A stretch of 64,000 nt of DNA. It comes from G963663315 sp965208975 (GTDB lineage Bacteria; Pseudomonadota; Gammaproteobacteria; Arenicellales; Poriferihabitantaceae). Below, piece after piece: positions 43,912-53,209 of this stretch. The stretch lies in assembly GCA_965208975.1 (NCBI GenBank), contig CBDBQH010000003.1, forward strand, positions 1,550,001 to 1,614,000, given 5' to 3'. Below the pieces are notes generated by a model. It had not been told where the DNA came from, did no database searches, and saw only the letters and a list, made by a program, of their open reading frames with translations. Numbering within the stretch: the stretch's first letter is position 1; each line of letters starts with the position of its first letter. The position numbers and the translations under genes are program-made.

Positions 43912-45714
43912 TTACTGTAGCGTCTCGAACAGGTCGGCTTCCAGCCGCGCAATCGGCTCCGCCGCAGCCGTGATAATGCTCCGGTAACAGGCTACCTTCG
44001 GCATCTCGTAAGCGAAGTAGAAGCGGGCGGTCTCGATCTTGGCGGCGTAAAAGGGATCGTCTCCTGAGTCCAGCGTCATCGCCACACAAGCCGCCCGCGC
44101 CAGTTGCCAGCCACAGCACACAGCGCCCCAGAGCCGCAAATACGGGTCGGCGATGGCGGCGGGCAGACGCAGGTCATCCGCCGCCATCGACAGCACGGTT
44201 TCCATGACCTCTTCCAGATCATCCAGAGCGGACAGGGCCTCGGTATGCAGGTCCGCCAATTCAGGTGGGGGCGCCTTCAACAGTTCATCGCGGATATGCC
44301 CCGTCACCACGCGCGCGGTACGGCCGTTGTCGCGCACCAGCTTGCGGCCAATCAGGTCCAGCGCCTGAATGCCATTGGCGCCTTCATAAATCGGGGTAAT
44401 GCGCTGGTCGCGGTAATACTGTGCCGCCCCGGTTTCCTCGATATACCCCATGCCGCCGTGTACCTGTAAGGCCAGCGATACATTCTCAAGCCCCATTTCC
44501 GTCATATAACCCTTGACCACCGGAGTCAGTATATCGATCATGGCCCGGGCCAATTCCCGCGCCTGCGGGTTAGCGCACCGGGCCGCCTTGTCAAACGAGC
44601 CACCCAGTACCAGCCCCAGCGAACGCAGCCCCTCGATTCGGCATTTCTGCAACATCAGCATGCGCTTGACATCGGGATGCTTGATGATCGCCACCCGCCC
44701 ACCACCGGGATTCTCGATGGCGGCGCCCTGTACCCGCTCACCGGCGAACCAGACCGCCTGTTGATAGGCCCGCTCGGCCACGCCGTTGCCCTCCAGGCCG
44801 ACCGCCAGCCGGGCAATATTCATCATCGTGAACATACAGGCCATGCCCTGATTCTCCTGGCCGACCAGATAACCAACGGCGCCCGCGGGGTCGCGATACC
44901 GGCCGGTTCCATAGCCCAGAACCGCGGTCGGGCTGCCATGGATACCGAGCTTGTGTTCCAGCGAAATGGTCTCGACATCGTTGCGCGCGGTCCAGTCGCC
45001 GTTCTCGTTGGGCAGATACTTGGGTACGATGAACAGCGAAATCCCTTTCACTCCAGGCGGCGCCCCGGGGATACGCGCCAGGACCAGATGGATGATATTG
45101 TCGGTCAGGTCATGGTCGCCGTAGGTAATGAATATCTTCTGGCCGCTGAGCAGATAGTGATCCCCGTTCGGGGTTGCCGTGGTTTTGATCAGGTCCAAGT
45201 CAGAGCCGGCCTGCGGTTCGGTCAGGTTCATCGTGCCGGACCAGTTGCCGTGAATCAGGTTCTTGAGGAAAATGTCCTTTTGTTCACGGGAACCGTGCCG
45301 GTGGATGGCCTCAATAGCGCCCTGGGTCAGCAGTGTACAGAGCGAAAACGCCATATTTGATGAGTGCCAGATTTCCTGCACCGCGGTAGCCACCAGCCAC
45401 GGCAGCCCCATGCCGCCGCGCTCCGGGTCGAAAGCCAGACCGTTCCAGCCGCCTTCAATGAACCGCTGGTACGCCTCCATCCAGCCGTCCGGCGTTCGCA
45501 CCGCGCCGTTTTCAAGGCGAGTCCCCTGCCGGTCGCCGACCCGGTTGAGCGGGTCAAGGACTTCCTCGGCCAGCTTCCCGGCCTCAACCACAATCGCGTG
45601 CACCGCCTCCGGCGTTGCATCCCCGTACCCCGGCAGAGCGTTCACACCTTCCAGGTCGGCCAGATGCCGGATAGCGAACAGGAGGTCACGCACCGGAGTT
45701 TTATATTGACTCAT
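43912..45714 (-). CDS. Acyl-CoA dehydrogenase (DmdC/long-chain type)
   Basis: 600 residues, longer than short-chain acyl-CoA dehydrogenases. FAD- and substrate-binding motifs are NLTEPQAGSDL, the GQKIFITYGDHDL stretch and VHGGMGYIEETGAAQYYRD, which holds the catalytic-base region. The C-terminal extension (residues about 470-600) is typical of DmdC (methylmercaptopropionyl-CoA dehydrogenase) and related FadE-type enzymes. With the 3-hydroxyacyl-CoA dehydrogenase at 48.1 kb it suggests fatty-acid or DMSP-derived acid breakdown. The substrate is not decided by sequence. Confidence 0.9.
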   Translation of the reverse strand: MSQYKTPVRDLLFAIRHLADLEGVNALPGYGDATPEAVHAIVVEAGKLAEEVLDPLNRVGDRQGTRLENGAVRTPDGWMEAYQRFIEGGWNGLAFDPERGGMGLPWLVATAVQEIWHSSNMAFSLCTLLTQGAIEAIHRHGSREQKDIFLKNLIHGNWSGTMNLTEPQAGSDLDLIKTTATPNGDHYLLSGQKIFITYGDHDLTDNIIHLVLARIPGAPPGVKGISLFIVPKYLPNENGDWTARNDVETISLEHKLGIHGSPTAVLGYGTGRYRDPAGAVGYLVGQENQGMACMFTMMNIARLAVGLEGNGVAERAYQQAVWFAGERVQGAAIENPGGGRVAIIKHPDVKRMLMLQKCRIEGLRSLGLVLGGSFDKAARCANPQARELARAMIDILTPVVKGYMTEMGLENVSLALQVHGGMGYIEETGAAQYYRDQRITPIYEGANGIQALDLIGRKLVRDNGRTARVVTGHIRDELLKAPPPELADLHTEALSALDDLEEVMETVLSMAADDLRLPAAIADPYLRLWGAVCCGWQLARAACVAMTLDSGDDPFYAAKIETARFYFAYEMPKVACYRSIITAAAEPIARLEADLFETLQ

Positions 45715-45766
45715 GTTTGTATATACGTGTGTGTCGCGCAGTCTGATCCCGTTCGTTCTTTTATGC

Positions 45767-46450
45767 TCATTTGTTGCCTTTGAAATGATTGGTCAGCCAG
45801 TCAAGGATTTTCCTCTGTACACTTTCCTGCGCTCGTTTGACAGGTCTCACGCTTGCCACTGCATAAACTCGTCCCTTGTCATCAAAAACATAGTCATCCT
45901 GATACGCTTGATTGCAATATTGACATTGGGGAATGATATTACGTTTGTCGTCTCCGGGACGACTCGGATTCTGATGTCCTTGTTGCAGCATGACTTCCTG
46001 GTCTCCATAACGCGGGTCTGGCATTCCTTCTCTCGCCCCACAAGTAGCGCACCGACAGCCATAAGCGTCTTTAAGATCTGAAAATGAGTCGGCCTTCAAT
46101 CGGGCTGTTTTTTGTGCGCTTGCATTAGCCCATTCTGAAGACGGTCTGTATGGGTAAAGTTTATGCAGCCCCGGCTTATCGCCGATGTTCCAGCCGTCTC
46201 TTTTCAGATGCCTGACTTGCTGGTCCGCCCCGGCGCTCTTCATATCTCTTTGCGCTACCTTTGAAATTTCATCCTTGTGCACTTCCCGATCCTGATACAA
46301 AAACAACACCGCAAGCCACAATGACTTGTTTGAATCCGTGTAGCGCTTCGATTTTGGCAATTTGACTCCGTGAACAGCCAGATACTCTTTGTGAATTCTC
46401 TGTAGCTCAACCCAGGCCGCTTGCAGGTCATTACTATCCGGGAGCGTCAT
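45767..46450 (-). CDS. HNH-type restriction endonuclease (type II candidate)
   Basis: 227 residues. The C-terminal half has a zinc-knuckle HNH pattern: CRCATCGAREG, then QGHQNPSRPGDDKRNIIPQC and CQYCNQAYQDDYVF. The histidine and asparagines fit a beta-beta-alpha-metal site. The N-terminal part (KEYLAVHGVKLPKSKRYT, ADQQVRHLKRDGWN) probably recognises DNA. It overlaps the methyltransferase stop by 4 bp, so it is the restriction partner in a type II pair. The recognition site is unknown. Confidence 0.82.
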   Translation of the reverse strand: MTLPDSNDLQAAWVELQRIHKEYLAVHGVKLPKSKRYTDSNKSLWLAVLFLYQDREVHKDEISKVAQRDMKSAGADQQVRHLKRDGWNIGDKPGLHKLYPYRPSSEWANASAQKTARLKADSFSDLKDAYGCRCATCGAREGMPDPRYGDQEVMLQQGHQNPSRPGDDKRNIIPQCQYCNQAYQDDYVFDDKGRVYAVASVRPVKRAQESVQRKILDWLTNHFKGNK

Positions 46451-47379
46451 AAGTCCATCGCCTCTATTCTCCTTTCCGCCGTGAGCGCCATTGCCTCATC
46501 AATCTCTGCTCCGACAAAACTTCTGTTCTCCACGCGAGCGGCAACTCCAGTTGATCCTGATCCCACAAACGGATCAAAAACCAATGCGTTTTCTGGTGAG
46601 AAAATACGAATCAGATGGCGAAGAAGATCAACCGGCTTTGCGGTCATGTGCCCGTGTCTCTCGCGGGGCTTCGGCGCTGGTATCACCGTGCCGGGGAATC
46701 GGTCAGGTTCGATCAATGGTTGACCCGGGTCAATCAAGCCGGTTTCCCACCGGTCCCAGTTATCTACAAACGTCCCGTCCCGTGGCGCCTGTCCCATCAC
46801 AATCAGTTCACATTGCGGTTTTAATTGCGGGGTTTTTCTGCCCCCCAGTTTTTTAATCAGCCTGTTCTTTTCAGATTCGGGGATGTTTCGCTTGCGGACA
46901 AAGTGGTCCTGGCTAAATGCTTTCGCTTGCCCTTCGTACTTCCAGGCGATTACATCCCGGATCTCGAAGCCGGCTGACTCGATTGCCATGGCCGCATGAT
47001 GAACCAGCCGGTTCTGCGAGAAACACAGGACAAATCCCCCAGGCTTGATCAGCCTCATCCATTCCTGTGCAATCGGGCTCAGGAATTTTTGCAGTTTCAC
47101 GCCTTGATGCACGTCGAATTTCATTCCGACAGGGAGAGAGCCAACTACGCCACCCGGTTTCATCCGGCGCCCCAGAGCTTCGTGGTCCCAATCGTCCCCC
47201 ATTCCATCAATAAAGTATGGGGGGTCGGTTACAATCAAGGATACGCTGTTATCACTCATGGACGCCATTTGGTTACGGCAGTCTTCGGCGATCACCCAAT
47301 GCGGTTTTTTTGCTTTTTGGTCGCCGGACGAACAACGATCAACCGGCAAATTGTCTTGCATTCCTGATATGTCCATCAT
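46447..47379 (-). CDS. DNA methyltransferase (amino group, class beta), modification partner
   Basis: 310 residues from the ATG at 47379 (MMDISGMQDN). A longer frame to 47484 has no family likeness and is not used. Catalytic motif TDPPYFIDG near residue 55 precedes the AdoMet motif VFDPFVGSGSTGVAA near 275, the class beta order. MTAKPVDLLRHLI is the usual helix before motif I. N6-adenine or N4-cytosine is the likely target. The stop overlaps the endonuclease start by 4 bp. Confidence 0.9.
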   Translation of the reverse strand: MMDISGMQDNLPVDRCSSGDQKAKKPHWVIAEDCRNQMASMSDNSVSLIVTDPPYFIDGMGDDWDHEALGRRMKPGGVVGSLPVGMKFDVHQGVKLQKFLSPIAQEWMRLIKPGGFVLCFSQNRLVHHAAMAIESAGFEIRDVIAWKYEGQAKAFSQDHFVRKRNIPESEKNRLIKKLGGRKTPQLKPQCELIVMGQAPRDGTFVDNWDRWETGLIDPGQPLIEPDRFPGTVIPAPKPRERHGHMTAKPVDLLRHLIRIFSPENALVFDPFVGSGSTGVAARVENRSFVGAEIDEAMALTAERRIEAMDL

Positions 47380-47524
47380 GACGTAAATTCCGATGCAATG
47401 TCTGTTGGAATGATTATACAAAAAACCAATTACGAATTTAATGAGTTTCTGGTCGGTTGCGCGATTCATAAGCTGGCTTTTCACACAAGTCCGGGACCAT
47501 TCATTTGCTCGCTACACCCCCACC

Positions 47525-47580
47525 CGGCCCGTTCGCCGGGCCGTTCAATCGCTGGCCCGTTCGCTGCCGCCCCGTTCGCT
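47525..47580. repeat. Imperfect CCCGTTCGC repeats
   Basis: Three near-copies of GGCCCGTTCGC and similar occur in 56 bp upstream of the methyltransferase and before the coiled-coil gene. The rest of the 326 bp gap (47380-47705) shows nothing that I recognise. These may be an operator of the restriction-modification pair or a chance GC-rich motif. Confidence 0.45.
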
Positions 47581-47705
47581 TGCATGAACGAGTAAAGGTG
47601 GATACACTACCGGGTAAACATCATACAGGGGAACAGGATGGCGAATGACTACAACAGATTTTCAAAAAGGTGGATTGAGACCCGCTGTCGGCAGGGGGCA
47701 GGCGC

Positions 47706-48125
47706 ATGATCGCTTATACGGTTGATACGTTAGCGACGGCGCGGGAACTGGAACAAGCCGGATTCCAGCCAAAACAGGCTGAGGTCGTGGCCACCCTGGT
47801 AGCGCGCCGGGAACAACAGTTGACGACAAAGGATGACCTGAAAGTCCTGAAGGTAGACATAAACGTCCTGAAGGATGACATGAAAACCTTGAGGGCGGAC
47901 ATGAAAGCCCTGAGGAGTGAACTGAAAGCAGACATGGAAGCCCTGAGGAGTGAGCTGAAAGCAGACATGAAAGCCTTGAGGGATGAACTAAAGAGTGACA
48001 TGGATGTGTTGGGGAAATCACTCCGGCACGAAATGAGCGTTATGCGCTGGTGGATGGGGATTCAGTCTGCATTCTTGCTGGCGCTGACTTTACGAGTGTT
48101 TGATGTGCTGGGGTCTTCGGGATAA
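47706..48125 (+). CDS. DUF1640-like coiled-coil membrane protein
   Basis: 139 residues. An N-terminal part (LEQAGFQPKQAEVVATLVARREQQL) is followed by a long coiled coil made of near-repeats of 11 residues (KADMEALRSEL, KADMKALRSEL, KADMKALRDEL types, residues about 58-107) and a C-terminal helix (WWMGIQSAFLLALTLRVFD) as a membrane anchor. The family resembles DUF1640/CCDC90, with unknown bacterial role. Start ATG lies about 220 bp after the MTase region. It ends 2 bp before the TTG start of the hydroxyacyl-CoA dehydrogenase gene. Confidence 0.75.
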   Translation: MIAYTVDTLATARELEQAGFQPKQAEVVATLVARREQQLTTKDDLKVLKVDINVLKDDMKTLRADMKALRSELKADMEALRSELKADMKALRDELKSDMDVLGKSLRHEMSVMRWWMGIQSAFLLALTLRVFDVLGSSG

Positions 48126-48127
48126 AA

Positions 48128-48979
48128 TTGAACATCAACGACATCGGCGTAATCGGCGCCGGCGCCATGGGCAACGGTATCGCCCAGGTATTCGCCGCAT
48201 CCGGCTTCACCGTCACCCTGGTTGACATCAACAGCCAGGCCACAGAGCGGGGCATGGCCGCGATTCGCGCAAGCCTCGACAGAATGGTAAAAAAGGAAAA
48301 GATCAACCAGCGGGACCAGACTGATACCCTGTCGCGAATCACCACAGCGACCTCACCGGAGGCGCTGGCGGCGGCGCAATTCGTAGTCGAAGCCGTGCCC
48401 GAGGATTTCGCCATCAAGGCGGCCATCCTCGAGCAGCTGGATCACATCTGCCCCCCGCAAACCCCGTTCGCCTCCAACACCTCATCCATTTCGCTGACCC
48501 GGCTGGCCGCGCAGACCGACAGGCCGGAACAGGTCATCGGCATGCACTTCATGAACCCCGTGCCGGTCATGCATCTGGTGGAAATCATCCGGGCGCTGCA
48601 AACCGATGACCAGACCTGTGACCTGACCCGCCAGTTAGCCACGAGCCTGGGCAAGACCCCGGTACTGGCCAATGACAGCCCCGGCTTCGTCGCCAACCGG
48701 CTCCTCGTGCCGATGATCAACGAAGCGGTCTTCGCGCTGCATGAAGGCATCGCCACCGCCGAGGCGATCGATGAAATCATGAAACTCGGAGCCAACCACC
48801 CGATCGGACCGCTGGCATTGGCTGATCTGGTCGGGCTGGATGTGGTATTATCGGTTCTGCGAGTGTTGCGCGAAGGCATGGGCGACCCGAAATTCAGGCC
48901 CTGCCCCCTGTTGATTAAAATGGTCGATGCGAATAAACTGGGCAGGAAAACCGGAGTCGGTTTTTATGATTATCGCTGA
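48128..48979 (+). CDS. 3-hydroxyacyl-CoA (3-hydroxybutyryl-CoA) dehydrogenase
   Basis: 283 residues starting with TTG (MNINDIGVIGAGAMGNGIAQ). The Rossmann motif GVIGAGAMGNGIAQVFA, the SNTSSISLTRLA segment with catalytic Ser/His nearby (HFMNPVPVMHLVEII), and NDSPGFVANRLLVPMINEA define the HAD/Hbd family. It oxidises L-3-hydroxyacyl-CoA with NAD. Length matches Hbd/PaaH. The start is fixed by the frame: the preceding gene ends 2 bp before. It may work with the acyl-CoA dehydrogenase at 43.9 kb. Confidence 0.93.
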   Translation: MNINDIGVIGAGAMGNGIAQVFAASGFTVTLVDINSQATERGMAAIRASLDRMVKKEKINQRDQTDTLSRITTATSPEALAAAQFVVEAVPEDFAIKAAILEQLDHICPPQTPFASNTSSISLTRLAAQTDRPEQVIGMHFMNPVPVMHLVEIIRALQTDDQTCDLTRQLATSLGKTPVLANDSPGFVANRLLVPMINEAVFALHEGIATAEAIDEIMKLGANHPIGPLALADLVGLDVVLSVLRVLREGMGDPKFRPCPLLIKMVDANKLGRKTGVGFYDYR

Positions 48980-49214
48980 ACAGAATGGTTCGCCTCTAAT
49001 GATCTATAGCCTTTGTGCTAAAATATGCAAAAAAAGTGTTGACTGTTAGATGAATTTAATTTAATGTTGGCGCTTGATTGAAACGAGTAGAATATATTGG
49101 CATAGAGTAACAGGGCTGACTTCGCCGGAGTTGCAGGATTTGATCGCCGGGAGTAGCATTTAACCAAAGATATTTGATAAACTATTTAAACTTTAAACTA
49201 TTTGGAAACCATCG

Positions 49215-50147
49215 ATGAAAAATACCAAACACACTGATGAGATGAATGGCCCTGCTAACGAACAGGAACTCTCCTCTCAATCCAAAAGAAAGATACTGAC
49301 TTCCATTGGGGTCACTTCCGGCGTGATCGGAGCCACCGCGCTCTCCCAGAACTGGGTCAAACCCGTAGTCAATTCCGTCGTACTGCCGGCTCATGCTCAA
49401 GCGACGGGCACCGCGCCACCGAGCACGGCTACCACCACCACGACCGATCCGATGATGGGCACGACTACCACCACCATGCCGGAGCCTATGTCCAGGATTA
49501 AAGTGGTAGCGGGTCAAGTTAGTGATAAGATTGGTGACGGTGGTACTGCAGAATTCCACATCAGCTTGACATCACAACCACTCAATGATGTGACAGTGAC
49601 AGTGTCAGCAGATCCTTCGGCAAGCCTACCAACAATCAGTAGTAGCGGTGAATTTACGTTCACAAGAGCGAACTATATGACAGAGCAAACAGTGAGCGTA
49701 ACTGCTATCGGTGAAGTTCCTGCTGATCCGATGGTCACTGTCAAGTTTGCGGCTGCAGGTGGCGGTTATGACGATGAGGAACATTCTGTGATGCTGACCG
49801 TTGTCAATGATGATGATGCAGCGCCGACGGGTCTGGAAGGTACATCTGGAACGGGTATGGTGACGATATCGTGGACTGCACCGGATACAGAGAAGGCTGT
49901 TAAAAGATACATTGTGCAGGTACAAGCAGGTGCTTCTGCTCCAGCTGAAGTATCGGGAGATGTCGCGAATACCGGCAACACCCCGGTTTCTGGTGTCTAT
50001 ACAATTAATACATCTGCAACAAGTGCTTCGTTTAACGTACCAGGAGGAGTAGCTTATTCGTACACGGTGAATGCTGTTTTTGCCAATAGCGACGAAGTCG
50101 ACACTTATGATAGTGCGTCAAGCACCACGGCAGTTCGATCAAATTAG
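49215..50147 (+). CDS. Exported protein with Ig-like and fibronectin III-like domains
   Basis: 310 residues. The N-terminus has KRKILTSIGVTSG, ATALSQNWVKPVV and NSVVLPAHAQ, an export signal cut after AHA and like that of the gene at 15.2 kb. A Thr/Met-rich low-complexity linker follows (residues about 57-95). Then an Ig-like or Calx-beta-like domain begins with IKVVAGQVSDKIGDGG (about 96-195). A fibronectin III-like domain, DAAPTGLEGTSGTG, MVTISWTAPD, runs to the end. Probably surface-exposed or periplasmic. It is followed by a strong terminator. Confidence 0.8.
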   Translation: MKNTKHTDEMNGPANEQELSSQSKRKILTSIGVTSGVIGATALSQNWVKPVVNSVVLPAHAQATGTAPPSTATTTTTDPMMGTTTTTMPEPMSRIKVVAGQVSDKIGDGGTAEFHISLTSQPLNDVTVTVSADPSASLPTISSSGEFTFTRANYMTEQTVSVTAIGEVPADPMVTVKFAAAGGGYDDEEHSVMLTVVNDDDAAPTGLEGTSGTGMVTISWTAPDTEKAVKRYIVQVQAGASAPAEVSGDVANTGNTPVSGVYTINTSATSASFNVPGGVAYSYTVNAVFANSDEVDTYDSASSTTAVRSN

Positions 50148-50189
50148 TAATATCTATACTTCTCTGACTACTGTAGGTAAAGAGCGTAA

Positions 50190-50217
50190 AAAAGCCACCG
50201 CAAGGTGGCTTTTTTAT
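50190..50217 (+). terminator. Rho-independent terminator after the exported Ig/FnIII protein
   Basis: AAGCCACC (50192-50199) and GGTGGCTT (50204-50211) form an 8 bp stem with a GCAA tetraloop, preceded by A-rich and followed by T-rich sequence. Confidence 0.92.
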
Positions 50218-50257
50218 TGCCCGCATCCCGTCCTCCTCCCATCACTCCCCCTCCTCC

Positions 50258-50369
50258 CATCACTCCCCCCTTGAGGGGGAGTCCAATCCGTTTCACGGAT
50301 TGGGTGGGGGGAACAACCGCCATCATCCGCACCAACCATTCGTCATTCCCGCCTTCGCGGGAACCCACA
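50258..50369 (+). repeat. Module C repeat, copy 1
   Basis: Begins CATCACTCCCCCC TTGAGG, a palindromic CTCCCCC/GGGGGAG block, continues through GGGTGGGGGGAACAACC and the sequence CCGCACCAACCATTCG, and ends in a module A palindrome. Copy 2 at 50917-51031 is nearly the same. Confidence 0.85.
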
Positions 50370-50916
50370 ACCGCGCCATCCACGCACCCAACCCATCCCC
50401 CCATTCCCGCAAATGCGGAACCCCACAATCGCGCCATCCACGCACCCAAACCTTCCATCATCCCCGCGAATGCGGAACCCCACAATCGCGCCATCCACAC
50501 ATCCAAACCTTCCATCATCCCCGCAAACGCGGGAACCCACAACCCGCTCATCCCACGCACCTGCCCGCCACCCGTAATCAAATGCCCTCGCCGTCATCGT
50601 AGGGACAGGTCTTGTGCCTGTCCGCAACCACGCCGTTCTGCACCAATCCGTTCATAACCCACAACCCGCCATCCACCACGCATCCAACCTTCCATCATTC
50701 CCGCAAATGCGGGAATCCATCAACCGCGCCACCCACGCACCCACCCGCCACCCGTCATCAACGCCCCCCGCCGTCATCGTAGGGACAGGTCTTGTGCCTG
50801 TCCGCAAACGCGCCGTCCTGCACCAATCCGTTCATAACCGACAACCCGCCATCCCACGTCCAACCCATCCCCACATTACATTCCCGCAAACGCGGGAATC
50901 CATCAACCCGCCATCC

Positions 50917-51031
50917 CATCACTCCCCCCTTGAGGGGGAGTCACACTCCGCAAAGCGGATGTGGTGGGGGGAACAACCGCCATCATCCGCACCAACCATT
51001 CGTCATTCCCGCCTTCGCGGGAACCCACAAC
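50917..51031 (+). repeat. Module C repeat, copy 2
   Basis: Same order as copy 1: CTCCCCCCTTGAGGGGGAGTC, GTGGTGGGGGGAACAACCGCC, CGCACCAACCATTCG and a terminal palindrome. The middle reads ACACTCCGCAAAGCGGAT here rather than CAATCCGTTTCACGGATT. Confidence 0.85.
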
Positions 51032-51846
51032 CCGCCATTTCCGCACCCGCCCCGGATTCCGTCATTCCCGCAAAAGCGGGAACCCACAACCGTGCCATCC
51101 ACGCGCCCACCCGCCACCCGTCATCAAACGCCCCACCCATCATCGTAGAGCCTGCCCCCGGCTTGATCGGGGGGACAGGTCTTGTGCCTGTCCGCTATCG
51201 TTGAACCCTGTTCCGGCGGTTGCGGGAGGGTACAAGACCCTCCCCTACGATGACGGTCGGGAATCCTGTCACCCCCTCACCACCCGTCATCAAACGCCCC
51301 CGCCGTCATCAACCTACCATCCACGCGCCCAACCCTCCATTTCCGCAACCCGCCCCGGATTCCGCCATTCCCGCGAATGCGGGAATCCATCAACCCGCCA
51401 TCTACGCATCCAACCACCCGTCATTCCCGCGCAAGCGGGAATCCACAACCCACCATTCCCCGCACCCACCCGCCACCCGTCATCAAACGCCCCACCCATC
51501 ATCGTAGAGCCTGCCCGCAAACGCGCCATCCTGCACCAATCCGTTCATAACCGACAACAATATCCACGCCCCAACCCCGCAACCATCCCCGCCTCAAACC
51601 GTCATTCCCGCAAACGCGGGAATCCACAACCCGCCAAACCCCGCACCTGCCCGCCACCCGTCATCAAACGCCCCACCCATCATCGTAGAGCCTGCCCCCG
51701 GCTTGATCGGGGGGACAGGTCTTGTGCCTGTCCGCTATCGTTGAACCCTGTTCCGGCGGTTGCGGGAGGGTACAATATCCCACTCCCCAACCCCGCAACC
51801 CGCCCCCGCCTCAAACCGTCATTCCCGCGAACGCGGGAATCCGCAA

Positions 51847-51924
51847 CCGTCAGCATATTCACCCCAACCCCGCGTTTTCTGATATAATCACCAAACACTA
51901 AATCCAACATAAAGGAATACCAAA
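51847..51924 (+). promoter_or_regulatory. Conserved cassette leader, copy 1
   Basis: Leader that recurs before all four paralogues: CAGCATATTCACC, AACCCCGCGTTTTCT, TATAAT at 51883-51888, CACCAAAC, and the ribosome site AAAGGAA at 51911-51917. It begins right after a GCGGGAATCC palindrome arm. No -35 box is evident. Confidence 0.7.
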
Positions 51925-52707
51925 ATGCCAACCAACGCCGTACCCACCTCGGACGAAATCTGGAAAATCCTGGGGGAGACTTCCGCCATCGGTAAAGAAA
52001 CCGATAAGCGTCTGGATAAAACCAGCCGGGAAATAGAAGAATTTCGTATCAGTCAGGAAGAGTCCAGCCGGAAGGCCAACCGGGAAATTGCCGCAATCCG
52101 CGCCATTCAGGAAGAATCCAGCCGGAAGGCCAGCCGGGAAATGGAAGAATTTCGCCTTAGTCAGGAAGAATCCAGTCGGAAAGCCAGCCGGGAAATAGAA
52201 GAGATTCGCGCCATCCAAAGAGAAACGATGAAAGAAACGGATCGGCGAATGAAAGAAACCGACAAGCAAATCAAAAAGACCGAAGCTCTGTTCAATACCC
52301 AATGGGGCCAATTGATGGAAAGTCTGGTAGAGGGGGATTTGATAGAGATTCTGAATCAATGGGGCATAGCGATTGCCCATACCAGTACCCGTGTTAAACA
52401 AAGGGGTCAAGGTGATGATTATGAATATGACATTATTGCGGTAAACGGACGGGAAGTGGTAGTAGTAGAAGTGAAGACCACGTTGAAAGTATCGGATGTC
52501 AAGGATTTTCTGGAGAGTTTAGGGAAGCTTACGGTTCGTATGCCGTATCATAAAGACAAGAGGATTTATGGAGCGGTGGCGTGGTTAAGAGCGGACGAGG
52601 AAGCGGAAGTTTATGCGGCGAAACAGGGATTATTTGTAATCCGGGCGACGGGTAGCAGCGCCCGTATTGTCAATCGGGAAGATTTCAAGCCGCAGGTCTT
52701 TTCCTGA
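51925..52707 (+). CDS. Coiled-coil/PD-(D/E)XK protein, paralogue 1
   Basis: 260 residues. A conserved start (MPTNAV, TSDEIWKIL) is followed by a long coiled coil made of 18-residue repeats (units 38-55, 56-73, 74-91 and a partial 92-109), each with the pattern EEFR.SQEESSRKASREI. Next comes the shared ETDKQIKKTEALFNTQWG block, then a C-terminal domain with D169 (YEYDIIAVNG) and E182-V-K184 (VVEVKTTL), a PD-(D/E)XK nuclease-like arrangement. It ends DFKPQVFS like its paralogues. I recall such proteins as DUF3782-type. Function is unknown. It could be a nuclease or nuclease-like protein held in filaments or multimers by the coil. Confidence 0.82.
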   Translation: MPTNAVPTSDEIWKILGETSAIGKETDKRLDKTSREIEEFRISQEESSRKANREIAAIRAIQEESSRKASREMEEFRLSQEESSRKASREIEEIRAIQRETMKETDRRMKETDKQIKKTEALFNTQWGQLMESLVEGDLIEILNQWGIAIAHTSTRVKQRGQGDDYEYDIIAVNGREVVVVEVKTTLKVSDVKDFLESLGKLTVRMPYHKDKRIYGAVAWLRADEEAEVYAAKQGLFVIRATGSSARIVNREDFKPQVFS

Positions 52708-53118
52708 GTCGACGTGGATGGGCACAGAGGGTCGCCCTGCATCCCCGCACCCACCCGTCATCGTAGAGCCTGCCCCCGGCTTGATCGGGGGGACAGGTCT
52801 TGTGCCTGTCCGCGAACGCGCCGTCCTGCACCAATCCGTTCATCACCCGACAACAATATCCCCCCACCACATCCGCTATCGCCTACGGCTCTGCGGAGTG
52901 TGTGACTCCCCCTCAAGGGGGGAGTGATTTTTACCACCGCACCCCCGCATCAAACACGTCATCCCCGCGAATGCGGGAACCCCCCATTTCCGCAACCCGC
53001 CCCGGATTCCGTCATTCCCGCGAACGCGAGAACCCATCATCAAATGCTCCACCCGCCATCGTAGAGCCTGCCCCCGGCTTGATCGGGGGGACAGGCCACC
53101 GTGCCTGCCCGCAAACGC
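52708..53118. repeat. Intergenic repeat field, second block
   Basis: Begins with GTCGACGTGGATGGGCACAGAG, a sequence also found after paralogue 3. Module B (52758-52820) with CGCCGTCCTGCACCAATCCG follows, then an inverted module C (52860-52926), module A palindromes at about 52957 and 53010, and a further module B at 53060-53112. No gene. Confidence 0.88.
52860..52926 (-). repeat. Module C repeat, inverted copy
   Basis: Reads CCACCACATCCGCT ... TGCGGAGTGTGTGACTCCC and CCTCAAGGGGGGAGTGA, the reverse complement of the 50.9 kb copy, with about 14 bp inserted after CCGCT. Confidence 0.75.
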
Positions 53119-53209
53119 GGAATCCACACCGCCAAGATATTCACCTCCAACCCCGCGTTCTCTGATATAATCACCAAACATCAAACCAACATAAAGGAGT
53201 ATCCTAACC
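53119..53209 (+). promoter_or_regulatory. Conserved cassette leader, copy 2
   Basis: Follows a CGCGGAATCC arm. AAGATATTCACCTCCAACCC, then TATAAT at 53166-53171, CACCAAACATCAAACC and AAAGGAG at 53193-53199, 11 bp before the ATG. Confidence 0.7.

Larger units (their letters stand above)
50218..51835. repeat. Intergenic repeat field, first block
   Basis: About 1.6 kb with no supportable gene, built of short repeated modules separated by ACCC-rich spacers. Module A is the palindrome GTCATTCCCGC-nnnn-GCGGGAATCC followed by CACAAC. It occurs about 12 times, for example at 50340, 51000, 51420 and 51600. Module B (CCCCCGGCTTGATCGGGGGG, then ACAGGTCTTGTGCCTGTCCGC, often with CGCCGTCCTGCACCAATCC) occurs at about 50600, 50777, 51140, 51510 and 51680. 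Module C is listed separately. Apparent long open frames here are low-complexity and are not genes. Confidence 0.9.

Noticed and set aside
50218..51835. CRISPR-like array of short repeats
   Set aside because: Repeats are of three kinds in mixed order, the palindromes have variable centres, spacing is irregular, spacers are ACCC-rich low complexity, and no cas gene is near.
50961..51887. Open frame of 308 codons across the repeat field
   Set aside because: It is translated from module repeats (Pro, His, Arg-rich low complexity), has no family motif, and other frames of the same repeats are equally open.
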